Positions 42,078 through 50,163 of a stretch of 64,000 nt of DNA are shown one piece after another. The translations under genes were made by a program, and so were the position numbers. Position 1 is the stretch's first letter. Each line of letters starts with the position of its first letter. Source of the stretch: Hydrogenophaga sp. NFH-34 (GTDB taxonomy: Bacteria; Pseudomonadota; Gammaproteobacteria; Burkholderiales; Burkholderiaceae_C); NCBI RefSeq assembly GCF_021401345.1, contig NZ_JACBGE010000013.1:82753-146752 (forward strand). Direction: 5' to 3'. The notes below the pieces were generated by a model. The model was not told the origin of the DNA and ran no database searches. It saw nothing but the letters and a program-made list of their open reading frames with translations.

Positions 42078-42533
42078 ATGAATTCAGCAATCAGTTGGGA
42101 TGATGGCTACCTTCTTGGGTTCACACCCATGGATTTGGTACACCGGGAGTTCGTCGACTGTGTGGCGGCGCTTCAACGGGCAGAAGAAGTCGACCTGGAG
42201 GGCGTACTCAACACGCTTGCCCGGCACTGTGAAGAGCATTTCGAGATGGAAAACCGCTGGATGCGCGAAACCGACTTTCCTGCCAGCGAGTGTCACATCA
42301 ACGAACACGCCGCCGTGTTGAAAAGCATCTATGAGGTCCGGCAACAACTGGCCAGCGGCAACGTGGCTGTGTGCCGCCGACTGGGTAGCGAGCTGGCCAC
42401 CTGGTTTCCTGGTCATGCGGACTACCTCGACTCAGCCTTGGCGCACTGGATGTGCAAACGCTCACTTGGCGGGAAGCCTGTGGTTCTGCGTCGTAACATC
42501 AGGAGCAACGAGTCTGCTCCTGAGCAAACCTAA
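42078..42533 (+). CDS. Bacteriohemerythrin
   Basis: 151 aa. Di-iron ligands in order: H22 (MDLVHREF), H50 and H54 with E58 (ARHCEEHFEMEN), H73/H77 (CHINEH), H113 and D117 (PGHADYLD). It binds O2 reversibly and may supply or buffer oxygen for the dioxygenases, or sense it. It sits 59 nt after the permease and 22 nt before nadC, so probably in the same transcript. No fused signalling domain. Confidence 0.88.
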   Translation: MNSAISWDDGYLLGFTPMDLVHREFVDCVAALQRAEEVDLEGVLNTLARHCEEHFEMENRWMRETDFPASECHINEHAAVLKSIYEVRQQLASGNVAVCRRLGSELATWFPGHADYLDSALAHWMCKRSLGGKPVVLRRNIRSNESAPEQT

Positions 42534-42555
42534 AACATATCCAACACTTTTTCAC

Positions 42556-43407
42556 ATGAAGACCTTTGACGAACAAGTCCACGCGGATGTCCAACGCACA
42601 CTAGAAGAGGATGTGGGCACGGGAGACTTGACAGCGGCGCTCATCCCAGCGGATCGTAGGGCAGTTGCCACCATCATCTGCAGGGAATCAGCCGTCATCT
42701 GTGGTCGTCTCTGGGTCGACGAGGTGTTTCGTCAATCCGCTCCTGCAGCCCAGATTCACTGGTTTCTCAATGACGGTGAACGGTGTGAACCTGGTCAAAA
42801 AGTCGTTGAGATCCAAGGCCTGGCTCGAGAGTTACTGACCGCTGAGCGAACATGTTTGAACTGGCTGCAAACACTCAGTGCCGTTGCGACCAAGACGGCT
42901 CAGTATGTCAAAGCGGTGGAGGGTACTGCCGCTAGCATTCTGGACACCAGAAAAACGATACCTGGATTGCGGACTGCACAAAAATATGCCGTGCGATGCG
43001 GAGGCGGAGTGAACCACCGCATAGGGCTTTTCGATGCGATCTTGATCAAAGAGAATCACATCGCTGCGGCTGGAGGACTGACTGCTGCGTTCAATGCTGC
43101 GCTCAAGGTCGAGTCTCTTGTCTCGTTCATTCAAGTAGAAGTCGAAACCCTTCGGCAACTCGAGGAGGCCCTCGACGCTGGCGTAAAGATGGTATTGCTG
43201 GACAACATGTCTCTTGAAGACATCAGAGCCTCTGTGAAGTTGGCCAAAGGGCGATGCAGTCTAGAGATATCTGGCGGGGTCACCTTTGAAAACCTTCGGA
43301 CGTATGCCGAAACGGGTGTGGACCGAATCTCTGTCGGAGCGCTGATCAAGGATGTCAAGGCCGTGGATTTTTCCATGCGTTTCCAAGACAAACCCGTTGA
43401 GCAATAG
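42556..43407 (+). CDS. nadC: Quinolinate phosphoribosyltransferase inside the phthalate cluster
   Basis: 283 aa, full length. It has NadC signatures LEEDVGTGDLTA (about 16-27), AERTCLNWLQTLSAVAT (about 97-113), LDTRKTIPGLRTAQKYAVRCGGGVNHRIGLFDAILIKENH (about 133-172) and LEISGGVTFENLRTYAETGVDRISVGAL. It makes nicotinate mononucleotide from quinolinate and PRPP. In Burkholderia DBO1 a second, phthalate-induced copy (ophE) offsets inhibition of NAD synthesis by phthalate, a quinolinate analogue; the position here suggests the same job. Ends 154 nt from the convergent reductase gene. Confidence 0.92.
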   Translation: MKTFDEQVHADVQRTLEEDVGTGDLTAALIPADRRAVATIICRESAVICGRLWVDEVFRQSAPAAQIHWFLNDGERCEPGQKVVEIQGLARELLTAERTCLNWLQTLSAVATKTAQYVKAVEGTAASILDTRKTIPGLRTAQKYAVRCGGGVNHRIGLFDAILIKENHIAAAGGLTAAFNAALKVESLVSFIQVEVETLRQLEEALDAGVKMVLLDNMSLEDIRASVKLAKGRCSLEISGGVTFENLRTYAETGVDRISVGALIKDVKAVDFSMRFQDKPVEQ

Positions 43408-43560
43408 TGAGCTCAGGTTTTCGAAAATCGGGGGTTGTCCTGGGATAACGTTGAAGTCCGCTTAAAAGCCAGACCGTCCAAGTACTAGGGGGACAGTTCA
43501 TTCCCGGAGCGGTTCATTGTCGGCCGCGACTGAGTGATGGCTCTGACCGAAGTACTGACG

Positions 43561-44535
43561 TCAAGCATCAAGTACAAGGCAGCCCGAGCGGCAGGAAGAG
43601 ACGCAGATCATCATGGATTTGTTGGCCGCGCGCTCCTGCTTGGACAGCAGTTGGTCGCGGTGATCGATATCGCCCGAGATGACCTTGGTCTCGCAGGCGC
43701 CACACACGCCCTCGCGGCAGCTGTGGTCGGGGCTGAGGCCCGCCTCAATGAGTGCGTCGAGCAGGGTCACACCGGGCGGCACCTGGACCGTTCGGCCGCT
43801 TCTGCGCAGTTCCACGGTGTAGCCGCTGGCGGGAATCGCGGGTGCGGTCGTCGGGGTGGCGGCAAAGCGTTCCAGGTGTACGTTCTGCTGGCCCAAGCGC
43901 TCGCAGGCGCGTTCATAGGCATCGAGCATGGGGCCGGGGCCGCAGCAATAGAAGTGGGTGCCCGGCGGATGGTCGGCGAGCAGGCGTTCGAGGTCAGGTG
44001 GGCCACCTTGCTCGTTGTCGAAATGACATCTCAGAGAAAGTCGGGAGTCGTGAGTCTCAACCAGCGCTTCGATCTCGGCCAGGAAGGCCGCCTCAGAGCG
44101 GCTTCGCGCGCAATAGACGAGCTGCGCCTCGCGCCCGAGCGCTGCGAGGCGCCGCAGCATGGCGTAGACCGGTGTGATGCCAATGCCCCCGGCCAGCAGC
44201 ACGCTGCGTGGCGCGGCCTCGTCCAGCCGGAAGTGGTTGCGCGGCGCACCGATAGCGATGGTCTGGCCCACGCGAAGCTGCTCGTGTACGAAGCGTGAGC
44301 CGCCTCGGCTGTGGCGGTCGTTGAGCACCGCCACAGCATAGCGATGGGTCTCGCCCGGATTGACCAGGGAGTAGCTGCGCACCAGGCCGTTGCCCAAGTG
44401 CAGGTCGATGTGCGCGCCGGCCTCGACGGCGGGGAACGCGGCGGCAGGCGGCACCGGGCGCAGTTCGACACCGACGATACCCGGGGCTTCGTGGCGCATC
44501 TGGAAGACGAGCGCCTGCAGAGTTTTTGTGACCAT
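43561..44535 (-). CDS. Rieske oxygenase reductase (PDR/VanB type)
   Basis: 324 aa. FMN site RSYSLVNPGE (about 53-62), NADH site LLAGGIGITPVYAML (about 112-126), YCCGPGPMLDAYERA (about 197-211) and C-terminal [2Fe-2S] CREGVCGACETK ... C (about 272-312). Electron donor for the Rieske oxygenase at 46344-47618. Last gene of a four-gene operon, three bases after the SDR gene. Confidence 0.88.
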   Translation of the reverse strand: MVTKTLQALVFQMRHEAPGIVGVELRPVPPAAAFPAVEAGAHIDLHLGNGLVRSYSLVNPGETHRYAVAVLNDRHSRGGSRFVHEQLRVGQTIAIGAPRNHFRLDEAAPRSVLLAGGIGITPVYAMLRRLAALGREAQLVYCARSRSEAAFLAEIEALVETHDSRLSLRCHFDNEQGGPPDLERLLADHPPGTHFYCCGPGPMLDAYERACERLGQQNVHLERFAATPTTAPAIPASGYTVELRRSGRTVQVPPGVTLLDALIEAGLSPDHSCREGVCGACETKVISGDIDHRDQLLSKQERAANKSMMICVSSCRSGCLVLDA

Positions 44536-44538
44536 GGC

Positions 44539-45318
44539 TTACATGATGTGCAGGCCGCCATCGACCATCAGCGTGGTGCCGGTGATGAATGAGGCCTCGC
44601 CGGATGCGAGCCAGAGGATGGGCCAGGCGATCTCGGCGGGGTCGGCCCAGCGGCCAACCAGCGAGGTGTCCTTGCGTTCGTTCTTGAGCTGTTCGACGCT
44701 CTTGCCAGCATGGTTCGCGCGGCCGAGGTGGAAGTCGGTCAGCGTCGAGCCCGGGCAGACGGCATTGGCGCGGACACCGTGCGGTGCCTCCTCGAAGGCC
44801 AGCGTGCGCGTATAGGCCAACTGCGCAGCCTTCGTTGCATCGTACAGCGCCATGCCCTTGCGGCCGGTGACCGCGTAGCATGAGGACACGTTGACGATGC
44901 TGCCGACACCCGAGCGCCTCAGCGCCGGCAGCGCCGCGCGGCAGTAGTTGGACATGCCCACCAGGTTGACGCCGACCATGGCCTGCCATTCGTCGGGCGT
45001 GGCATCGGCGGCGGCGCTGTAGTTGCGCATGGCCGCGTTATTGACCAAGATGTCCAGTCCGCCCCAAAGCGTGGCGCATTGCGTTACCGCCGCGTGCGCG
45101 GCCGCCTCGTCGGCCACGTCGGCCGCGACGCAAGCCAGCCGCGCGCCAGGCTGTGCCTGCTCGATCGCGGCGCGCGTGCGCTCAAGGGCCTGCGCATTCG
45201 CGTCCACCATCAGCACGGCCGCGCCTTCGCGGCTGAAGATCGAGGCGGCGGCTGCACCGATGCCGGCACCAGCGCCAGTGATCAGCGCGGTGCGCCCCGC
45301 CAGTCGGGAAGTGCTCAT
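44539..45318 (-). CDS. Short-chain dehydrogenase/reductase (candidate diol dehydrogenase)
   Basis: 259 aa classical SDR: cofactor motif TGAGAGIGAAAA (about 15-26), Asp after beta2 (VLMVDAN) pointing to NAD, NNAAM, and catalytic Ser ... YDATKAA (about 155-165). The C-terminus GTTLMVDGGLHIM is typical. Between a Bug receptor and a Rieske reductase it probably oxidises a cis-dihydrodiol or an alcohol made by the oxygenase, as CbaC and TsaC do in other clusters. Substrate unknown. Confidence 0.85.
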   Translation of the reverse strand: MSTSRLAGRTALITGAGAGIGAAAASIFSREGAAVLMVDANAQALERTRAAIEQAQPGARLACVAADVADEAAAHAAVTQCATLWGGLDILVNNAAMRNYSAAADATPDEWQAMVGVNLVGMSNYCRAALPALRRSGVGSIVNVSSCYAVTGRKGMALYDATKAAQLAYTRTLAFEEAPHGVRANAVCPGSTLTDFHLGRANHAGKSVEQLKNERKDTSLVGRWADPAEIAWPILWLASGEASFITGTTLMVDGGLHIM

Positions 45319-45324
45319 CTCAGT

Positions 45325-46302
45325 TCACTCCACCTTGGCGCCAGTGCTCTTGATGACCTTGCCCCAGCGCGTGATCTCGGTGCCGATCCAGTCGCTGAAC
45401 TCGCGGGGTGTGGTGGCAACAACTTCAAACTCCATCTCGTGCAGCCGCTTCTGAATCTCAGGCGACTTCAGGATGCGGACGATCTCCGCGTGGTAACGAC
45501 CAATGATCTCTGGTGGCGTGGCCGGCGGCGCGAGGAAGCCGATCCATGAAGTGGCTTCGAAGTCTTTGAGACCCGATTCCGAAAGCGTGGGAATGTCGGG
45601 CGTGCTCGGAAAGCGCTGTCGACCGGTCGAGGCCAGCAGCTTGAGACGCCCCTCCTTGACGAACCCCTGCACGTTGCCCGGCACGAAAAAGCCTGCCTGC
45701 ACATTGCCCGCGATCAGATCCGCAAGCGCAGGCCCGGCCCCTCGATAAGGGATATGCGTCATCCGAAAATCGGCCGCCGACTTCATCATCTCCATGGTCA
45801 GGTGCGAGGCGCTGCCCATGGCCACGGAGCCGTAGGAGTACCGAGCGGGATTGGCTTTGACCTTGGCGATGAAATCCTGCACGCTGGTGAACCCGGCCGA
45901 TGGGGTGGCCACCAGGTACTGCGGTGCCTTGACCGCCAGCGTGATGGGTGCCAGGTCCTTGGTCGGGTCATAGGGCATCTTGTCGAACAGCGTGACGTTG
46001 ATGGCCAGTGGCCCGTTGTAGCCCACCAGCAGGGTGTGGCCGTCGGGCGCGGCACGCGAGACATCCAGCGCACCGATGTTGCCGCCCGCACCGGGTTTGT
46101 TCTCCACGACGAAGGGCTGACCAAATGCCTTGTGCAGCTCGGGCGCGACCAGGCGGGCCAACACGTCGTTGGTGCTGCCGACGATGGGTACGACGATGCG
46201 CACCGGTTTGCTTGGGCGCCAGTCGGGCGTGCCCTGCGCCCAAGCGGAAGGAATCGTTGCGGCGACCAATGCGGTGGTGAGGAGCCTGCGGGTGAATGTC
46301 AT
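45325..46302 (-). CDS. Bug/TctC-type periplasmic solute receptor
   Basis: 325 aa from MTFTRRLLTTALVAATIPSAWAQ (46302), a clear signal peptide. Bug motifs: RPSKPVRIVVPIVGSTNDVLARLVAPEL, VENKPGAGGNIGALDVSRAAPDGHTLLVGYNG, YSYGSVAMGSASHLTMEMMKS, MTHIPYRGAGPALADLIAGNVQAGF. It probably captures the aromatic acid substrate of cluster B. It lies between the oxygenase and SDR genes. Confidence 0.88.
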   Translation of the reverse strand: MTFTRRLLTTALVAATIPSAWAQGTPDWRPSKPVRIVVPIVGSTNDVLARLVAPELHKAFGQPFVVENKPGAGGNIGALDVSRAAPDGHTLLVGYNGPLAINVTLFDKMPYDPTKDLAPITLAVKAPQYLVATPSAGFTSVQDFIAKVKANPARYSYGSVAMGSASHLTMEMMKSAADFRMTHIPYRGAGPALADLIAGNVQAGFFVPGNVQGFVKEGRLKLLASTGRQRFPSTPDIPTLSESGLKDFEATSWIGFLAPPATPPEIIGRYHAEIVRILKSPEIQKRLHEMEFEVVATTPREFSDWIGTEITRWGKVIKSTGAKVE

Positions 46303-46343
46303 GGGTTGTCTCCGTGTTGTCATGGGAATGAAAGATCGTGCCG

Positions 46344-47618
46344 TCAAAGGCTGAAGACCGGCTTGCTCATGGCTGCGGCCAGGTTCTCGCGTGCCCATTC
46401 GACGGGGTCCTGGTCCCGGGGCAGGAGCACGCCGGCCGGTCGCACGTGCTGTTCGCCTGCGTCCAGCGCCGGCGGCGTCTGGCCTTCTTCGAGGCCCAGC
46501 GCGGCCTCGTGCAGCATGCGCCGCGCCATCACGATGGCCTTGTCGGTGGGCAGCAGCATTTCCGCTTCGTGGTCCTGGATCGGGCCCATGCTCTCCTGCA
46601 ACGAGTAGTCCTGGGCCGCGAAACCGAAGATTCCGCTGTAGGAGCGCTTGTCTTTCTGGGCCTGGCGGTCCATGCCGTAATCGTTGTCGCGGTTGTACTT
46701 AGGAATGAAGCTGTCAGGAGCTTCGTATTCCACATGGATGCCCTTGCCGGCCTCCATGGCGGAGCGCTCCTCAGTCGTGAGCGGGCGATCGGGCTGCCAG
46801 TTGATGCTCCAGGCCCAGCAGTTGTGGTCGTCGATTGGCACCCACACGTGTCCACCCAGCGCGTGTTTGCCGAAGGGCGCGATCAGGGTGAACCAGGGGA
46901 ACAGCCACTGCGTGATGCGCCAGTAATAGGAGTCGGGTTCGCCCAGGCGGCGGCCGAACAGGCTCAGCCCGAAGGTTTGCTTCTCGATCTCGAAGCTCAC
47001 GTTGCCGTCGGCCTTGATGTAGTCCAACGCCTTGACGCCCTGGTGCATGGGGTCGCCGTCAACCTCGAAGCTGTGCACGTAGGATACGTGCGCGGTGTCG
47101 ATGCCGCCTTCCATGGCCTGCAGATAGTTCGAGTACTGCACCCGTTTGGAGACGAACACGTGCTCGGCCGGCAACGTGCACCACTCAAGCTCAGGCGCTG
47201 CAGGCTGCTGGTCGGCCGGGCCCATGTAGGTCCAGACGATGCCGCCGCGCTCAATGCAGGGGTAGCCCTTGATGTGCATCCGGGCGCAAGCCTGGGGCGA
47301 TGACGGCACATCCACGCACTGACCCATGCCATCGAACTTGACGCCGTGATAGGCGCAGCGAATGCCGTTTTCCTCATTGCGGCCGAAGTACAGCGACACG
47401 CCGCGGTGGGAGCAGAACTCGCTGATCAGGCAGGCTTGGCCGTCGGAGTTGCGGAACGCGAGCAGCTTCTCACCCAGCAGCTGCACGCGCACCTGCGGGC
47501 TGTCCGGCTCGGCGATCTCGCTCGACATCAGTGCCGGTACCCAGTAACGGCGCAGCAACTTACCCATGCGCGTGCCGGGACCGACGCGGGTGAGCGTTTC
47601 AGACATTTCCTTGTTCAT
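46344..47618 (-). CDS. Rieske oxygenase alpha subunit, phthalate-dioxygenase family
   Basis: 424 aa from MNKEMSETLTRVGPGTRMG (47618; GGAG five bases upstream; MSETL at 47606 is the alternative). Rieske ligands CSH at 69-71 and CAYH at 88-91; iron site D174-x2-H177-x4-H182 (GGIDTAHVSYVH). Type IA oxygenase, working with the reductase at 43561-44535. Relatives act on phthalates, chlorobenzoate, phenoxybenzoate and sulfonates. The operon (oxygenase, Bug, SDR, reductase) suggests an aromatic acid; the exact substrate cannot be read. Confidence 0.85.
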   Translation of the reverse strand: MNKEMSETLTRVGPGTRMGKLLRRYWVPALMSSEIAEPDSPQVRVQLLGEKLLAFRNSDGQACLISEFCSHRGVSLYFGRNEENGIRCAYHGVKFDGMGQCVDVPSSPQACARMHIKGYPCIERGGIVWTYMGPADQQPAAPELEWCTLPAEHVFVSKRVQYSNYLQAMEGGIDTAHVSYVHSFEVDGDPMHQGVKALDYIKADGNVSFEIEKQTFGLSLFGRRLGEPDSYYWRITQWLFPWFTLIAPFGKHALGGHVWVPIDDHNCWAWSINWQPDRPLTTEERSAMEAGKGIHVEYEAPDSFIPKYNRDNDYGMDRQAQKDKRSYSGIFGFAAQDYSLQESMGPIQDHEAEMLLPTDKAIVMARRMLHEAALGLEEGQTPPALDAGEQHVRPAGVLLPRDQDPVEWARENLAAAMSKPVFSL

Positions 47619-47703
47619 GTGGGCTCCAGAGGTTGTACGTTGTATGAGACGGATGTCCATTATTTGGATGAGCTTGATTTAAGTCAAACAGAATGAACAT
47701 GTT

Positions 47704-47718
47704 GTCCATCTGATGGAC
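47704..47718. promoter_or_regulatory. Candidate IclR operator in divergent promoter
   Basis: GTCCATC-T-GATGGAC, a perfect odd palindrome, 51 nt before the IclR start. A weaker copy with TCCA/TGGA arms lies near 47656-47668 on the oxygenase side. The stretch also holds a TTGTCC -35-like box (47702-47707). Confidence 0.6.
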
Positions 47719-47768
47719 GTATTTTGTACAATCAACCATCACAGACACGGAGCAACGTGGGGACGACC

Positions 47769-48548
47769 ATGAGCGATGACAGCGCGGACCGCGGGCCGGT
47801 GGTGGAGAAGCCGGGGGAAGGGGTGCGCGCGGTGGACCGCGCGCTGGACATCCTGTTGGCTTTCAGGGCGGGCGACCGGCAGTTGAGCGCGAGCGAGTTG
47901 CTGCGGCGCATCGATCTGAGCCGGCCCACGCTCTACCGGTTGCTGCGCACGCTGGAGCTGCGCGGCTTCATCGTGGCCTCGGGCGAGCCGCAGCGCTTCC
48001 AGCTCGGTCCCTCGGTGGCGCACTTGGCCCACGTCTGGACCTCCGGCCTGGACCTGGCGGAACTGTCGCAGCCCATGATGCGGCGTTTGTGGGAGCAGAC
48101 CGGCGAGACTGTCGCGCTGCTGGTGCACCACGGCCGGGAGCGGGTCTGTGTGGCCGAGATGCCCAGCCCGCAGCCGCTGAGTTTCAAGCGCGGCGTGGGC
48201 CACAGCGAGAGCGTGATCCAGGGCGCGAGCGGGCGAGCGATTCTGGCTTTCGTGAAGGACGCGGCGAGCTACCTCGATGGCAAGGTGCCGCCCAATCAGC
48301 AGCCAGCCTACCTCGAAGGGCTGGCCCGCATCCGCGAGGCGGGCTATGCCATCAGCCGCGACGAACTCATCAAGGGCGCCGTGGCCATGGCGGTGCCGTT
48401 CCGCGCCGCAGGCGGCAAAGTCATGGGGTCGCTCGTCGTCTACGGACCCAGCGCCCGTCTGGACGACGCGCGGGTGCAGCAGATTGTGGCGCTGCTGCTG
48501 GACGCCTCGCGCGAGCTTTCAGCGAAAGCCGGCGCGACAACCGATTGA
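47769..48548 (+). CDS. IclR-family regulator
   Basis: 259 aa. Winged HTH RAVDRALDILLAFRAGDRQLSASELLRRIDLSRPTLYRLLRTLELRGFIVASGEPQRFQLG (about 20-80), then the IclR effector domain (LLVHHGRERVCVAEMPSPQPLSFKRGVG, IQGASGRAILAF, GYAISRDELIKGAVAMAVPFRAAGGKVMGSLVVYGP). Divergent from cluster B, it should control that operon. The start at MSDDSADRG (47769) is favoured because upstream codons overlap the promoter. Confidence 0.9.
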   Translation: MSDDSADRGPVVEKPGEGVRAVDRALDILLAFRAGDRQLSASELLRRIDLSRPTLYRLLRTLELRGFIVASGEPQRFQLGPSVAHLAHVWTSGLDLAELSQPMMRRLWEQTGETVALLVHHGRERVCVAEMPSPQPLSFKRGVGHSESVIQGASGRAILAFVKDAASYLDGKVPPNQQPAYLEGLARIREAGYAISRDELIKGAVAMAVPFRAAGGKVMGSLVVYGPSARLDDARVQQIVALLLDASRELSAKAGATTD

Positions 48549-48571
48549 ACTCTGCCAATTGGCGCAAGGGT

Positions 48572-49786
48572 TCACGCTGCGCGCTCAAGCTTGTCGAGGC
48601 GCACCGATGGATCTGCGATCACATCTGGAGACGGACAAGTCCCCTGCTTGAGCCAGCGCTTGGCGACCTTGATGTCCCGCGGCGCATTGACCGAGATCAC
48701 GCTGTGCAATCGCTCGCCCGAGAACTGGAACACGGAGAACTGGCCCGACTCCACTGATCCGCGCTGAATGCCTTCCACATCGTTCAGCGGTATCCCCAGC
48801 ACCTGTATGTTCAGGTTGTACTGATCGGACCAGAACCAGGGTATCTCGTCATAGGCCACGTCTTCTCCGGCCAGTGCCTTGCCTACGGCGATCGCCTGAT
48901 TCTGGGCGTTGGCCCACGATTCGAGGCGCAAGCGGCCGCCTGCCCAGGTGCTGGGCTGGTTGGCCACATCGCCCACCGCATAGATGTCGGGGTCGGACGT
49001 TCTTCCTGCCTGGTCGACGACAATGCCGTCCCGGACCTCCAGCCCGCAGGTCTCGGCCAGGCCGGTATCGAGCAGCAGCCCGATCCCGACCACGACCGCG
49101 TCGAACTCCTGCGCCCCGCCGGGCAGTTGCACGGCCAGAGTGCGCTGACGCCCGGCAGTGATCGACGAGACCGTTGTCGACAAGCGGACCTCGACACCCT
49201 CTTGCTGGTGCTTCTCAAGCAAAAACTCTGAAAACCGGGGCGGCAGCGACCGCGCACACAGGCGGGAGCCCGCCTCCAGCAGCATGACATCGACCTGCTT
49301 CGCCCTCGCCGTCGCCGCGACCTCCAGCCCGATCCATCCACCCCCAATGACCAGCAAGCGTTTGCCAGGCACCAACTGCCTGGCGATGGCCATGGAGTCC
49401 TCGATCGTTCGCAAGACATGGACATGGGGCAGGTCCGCGCCAGGACACGACAACGGCCGGGGACGCCCGCCGGTGGCCAGCACGAGCTTGCCGTAGGGGA
49501 CCACCGAGCCATCCGCGCACCGGACCTGGTGGCGGGAGCGGTCGATGTCGACCACCTCGACACCCGGCCGGAAATCGACTCCCAAGGCATCGCACTGTTG
49601 CGGGTCAAGCAGCACCGGCGGATGCGCCTCCGTCCCGCTGAGCACCCCCTTGGACAGGGGAGGACGCTCGTACGGCGCGTGCAACTCCCGGCCCAGCAGC
49701 GTGATCCCTCCCTTGTGCCCCCCCTGCCGCAGCGACCGGGCGACCCAAGCGCCGGCCTGGCCGGCTCCTACGATGACAACATCCAT
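48572..49786 (-). CDS. NAD(P)H:ferredoxin reductase of a three-component oxygenase
   Basis: 404 aa. FAD motif DVVIVGAGQAGAWVA (2-16), PYERPPLSKGVLSG (about 38-51), NAD motif LLVIGGGWIGLEVAATA (about 143-159), second FAD motif DIYAVGDVA (about 272-280) and a C-terminal reductase dimerisation-like domain. It belongs to the family of glutathione-reductase-fold ferredoxin reductases (BphA4-like). It feeds the Rieske ferredoxin gene 21 bp upstream. Confidence 0.88.
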   Translation of the reverse strand: MDVVIVGAGQAGAWVARSLRQGGHKGGITLLGRELHAPYERPPLSKGVLSGTEAHPPVLLDPQQCDALGVDFRPGVEVVDIDRSRHQVRCADGSVVPYGKLVLATGGRPRPLSCPGADLPHVHVLRTIEDSMAIARQLVPGKRLLVIGGGWIGLEVAATARAKQVDVMLLEAGSRLCARSLPPRFSEFLLEKHQQEGVEVRLSTTVSSITAGRQRTLAVQLPGGAQEFDAVVVGIGLLLDTGLAETCGLEVRDGIVVDQAGRTSDPDIYAVGDVANQPSTWAGGRLRLESWANAQNQAIAVGKALAGEDVAYDEIPWFWSDQYNLNIQVLGIPLNDVEGIQRGSVESGQFSVFQFSGERLHSVISVNAPRDIKVAKRWLKQGTCPSPDVIADPSVRLDKLERAA

Positions 49787-49807
49787 CTCTGTTTCCCGAT
49801 CAGATGT

Positions 49808-50128
49808 TCAGCGGACGGGCCGCAGGTAGATGACCCCCTGCTCGACCTTGACCGGGTAGCAATGCAGCGGCTCGGTGCAAGGGGCGTCCACCGCGCGGCC
49901 GCTTCTGATGTCGAAGGTGCCCTCGTGCAAGGGACACTCGATGAGACAGGAGTCAACCACCATGCCCAGCGACAGATCCGCCTCGCCATGAGTGCACGTA
50001 CCGTCCGTCGCATAGATTTCTCCACCGAGCTTGTACAGGCACACCCGCTTGCCGTCGACCTCCACCGAATGCGTGTCGTCCTCGTCGACATCGGCAACGC
50101 TGCCTACATTGATCCATTCATCGTGCAT
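49808..50128 (-). CDS. Rieske-type ferredoxin
   Basis: 106 aa from MHDEWINVGSVADVDEDD (50128). Ligands CTH at 45-47 and CPLH at 65-68, with the ferredoxin pattern GTCTHGEADLSLG ... IECPLHEGTFDIRSG. It shuttles electrons from the reductase to the oxygenase. A long upstream in-frame extension overlaps the oxygenase gene and is rejected. Confidence 0.93.
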   Translation of the reverse strand: MHDEWINVGSVADVDEDDTHSVEVDGKRVCLYKLGGEIYATDGTCTHGEADLSLGMVVDSCLIECPLHEGTFDIRSGRAVDAPCTEPLHCYPVKVEQGVIYLRPVR

Positions 50129-50163
50129 GCTGTCTCCACACAGTTGTTCCCATGGCGGCTGCC

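Noticed and set aside
43408..43560. IS remnant between nadC and the cluster B reductase
   Set aside because: A GGGGGACAGTTCATT string and a TTCATT direct repeat look IS-like, but there is no inverted repeat or transposase trace to support it.
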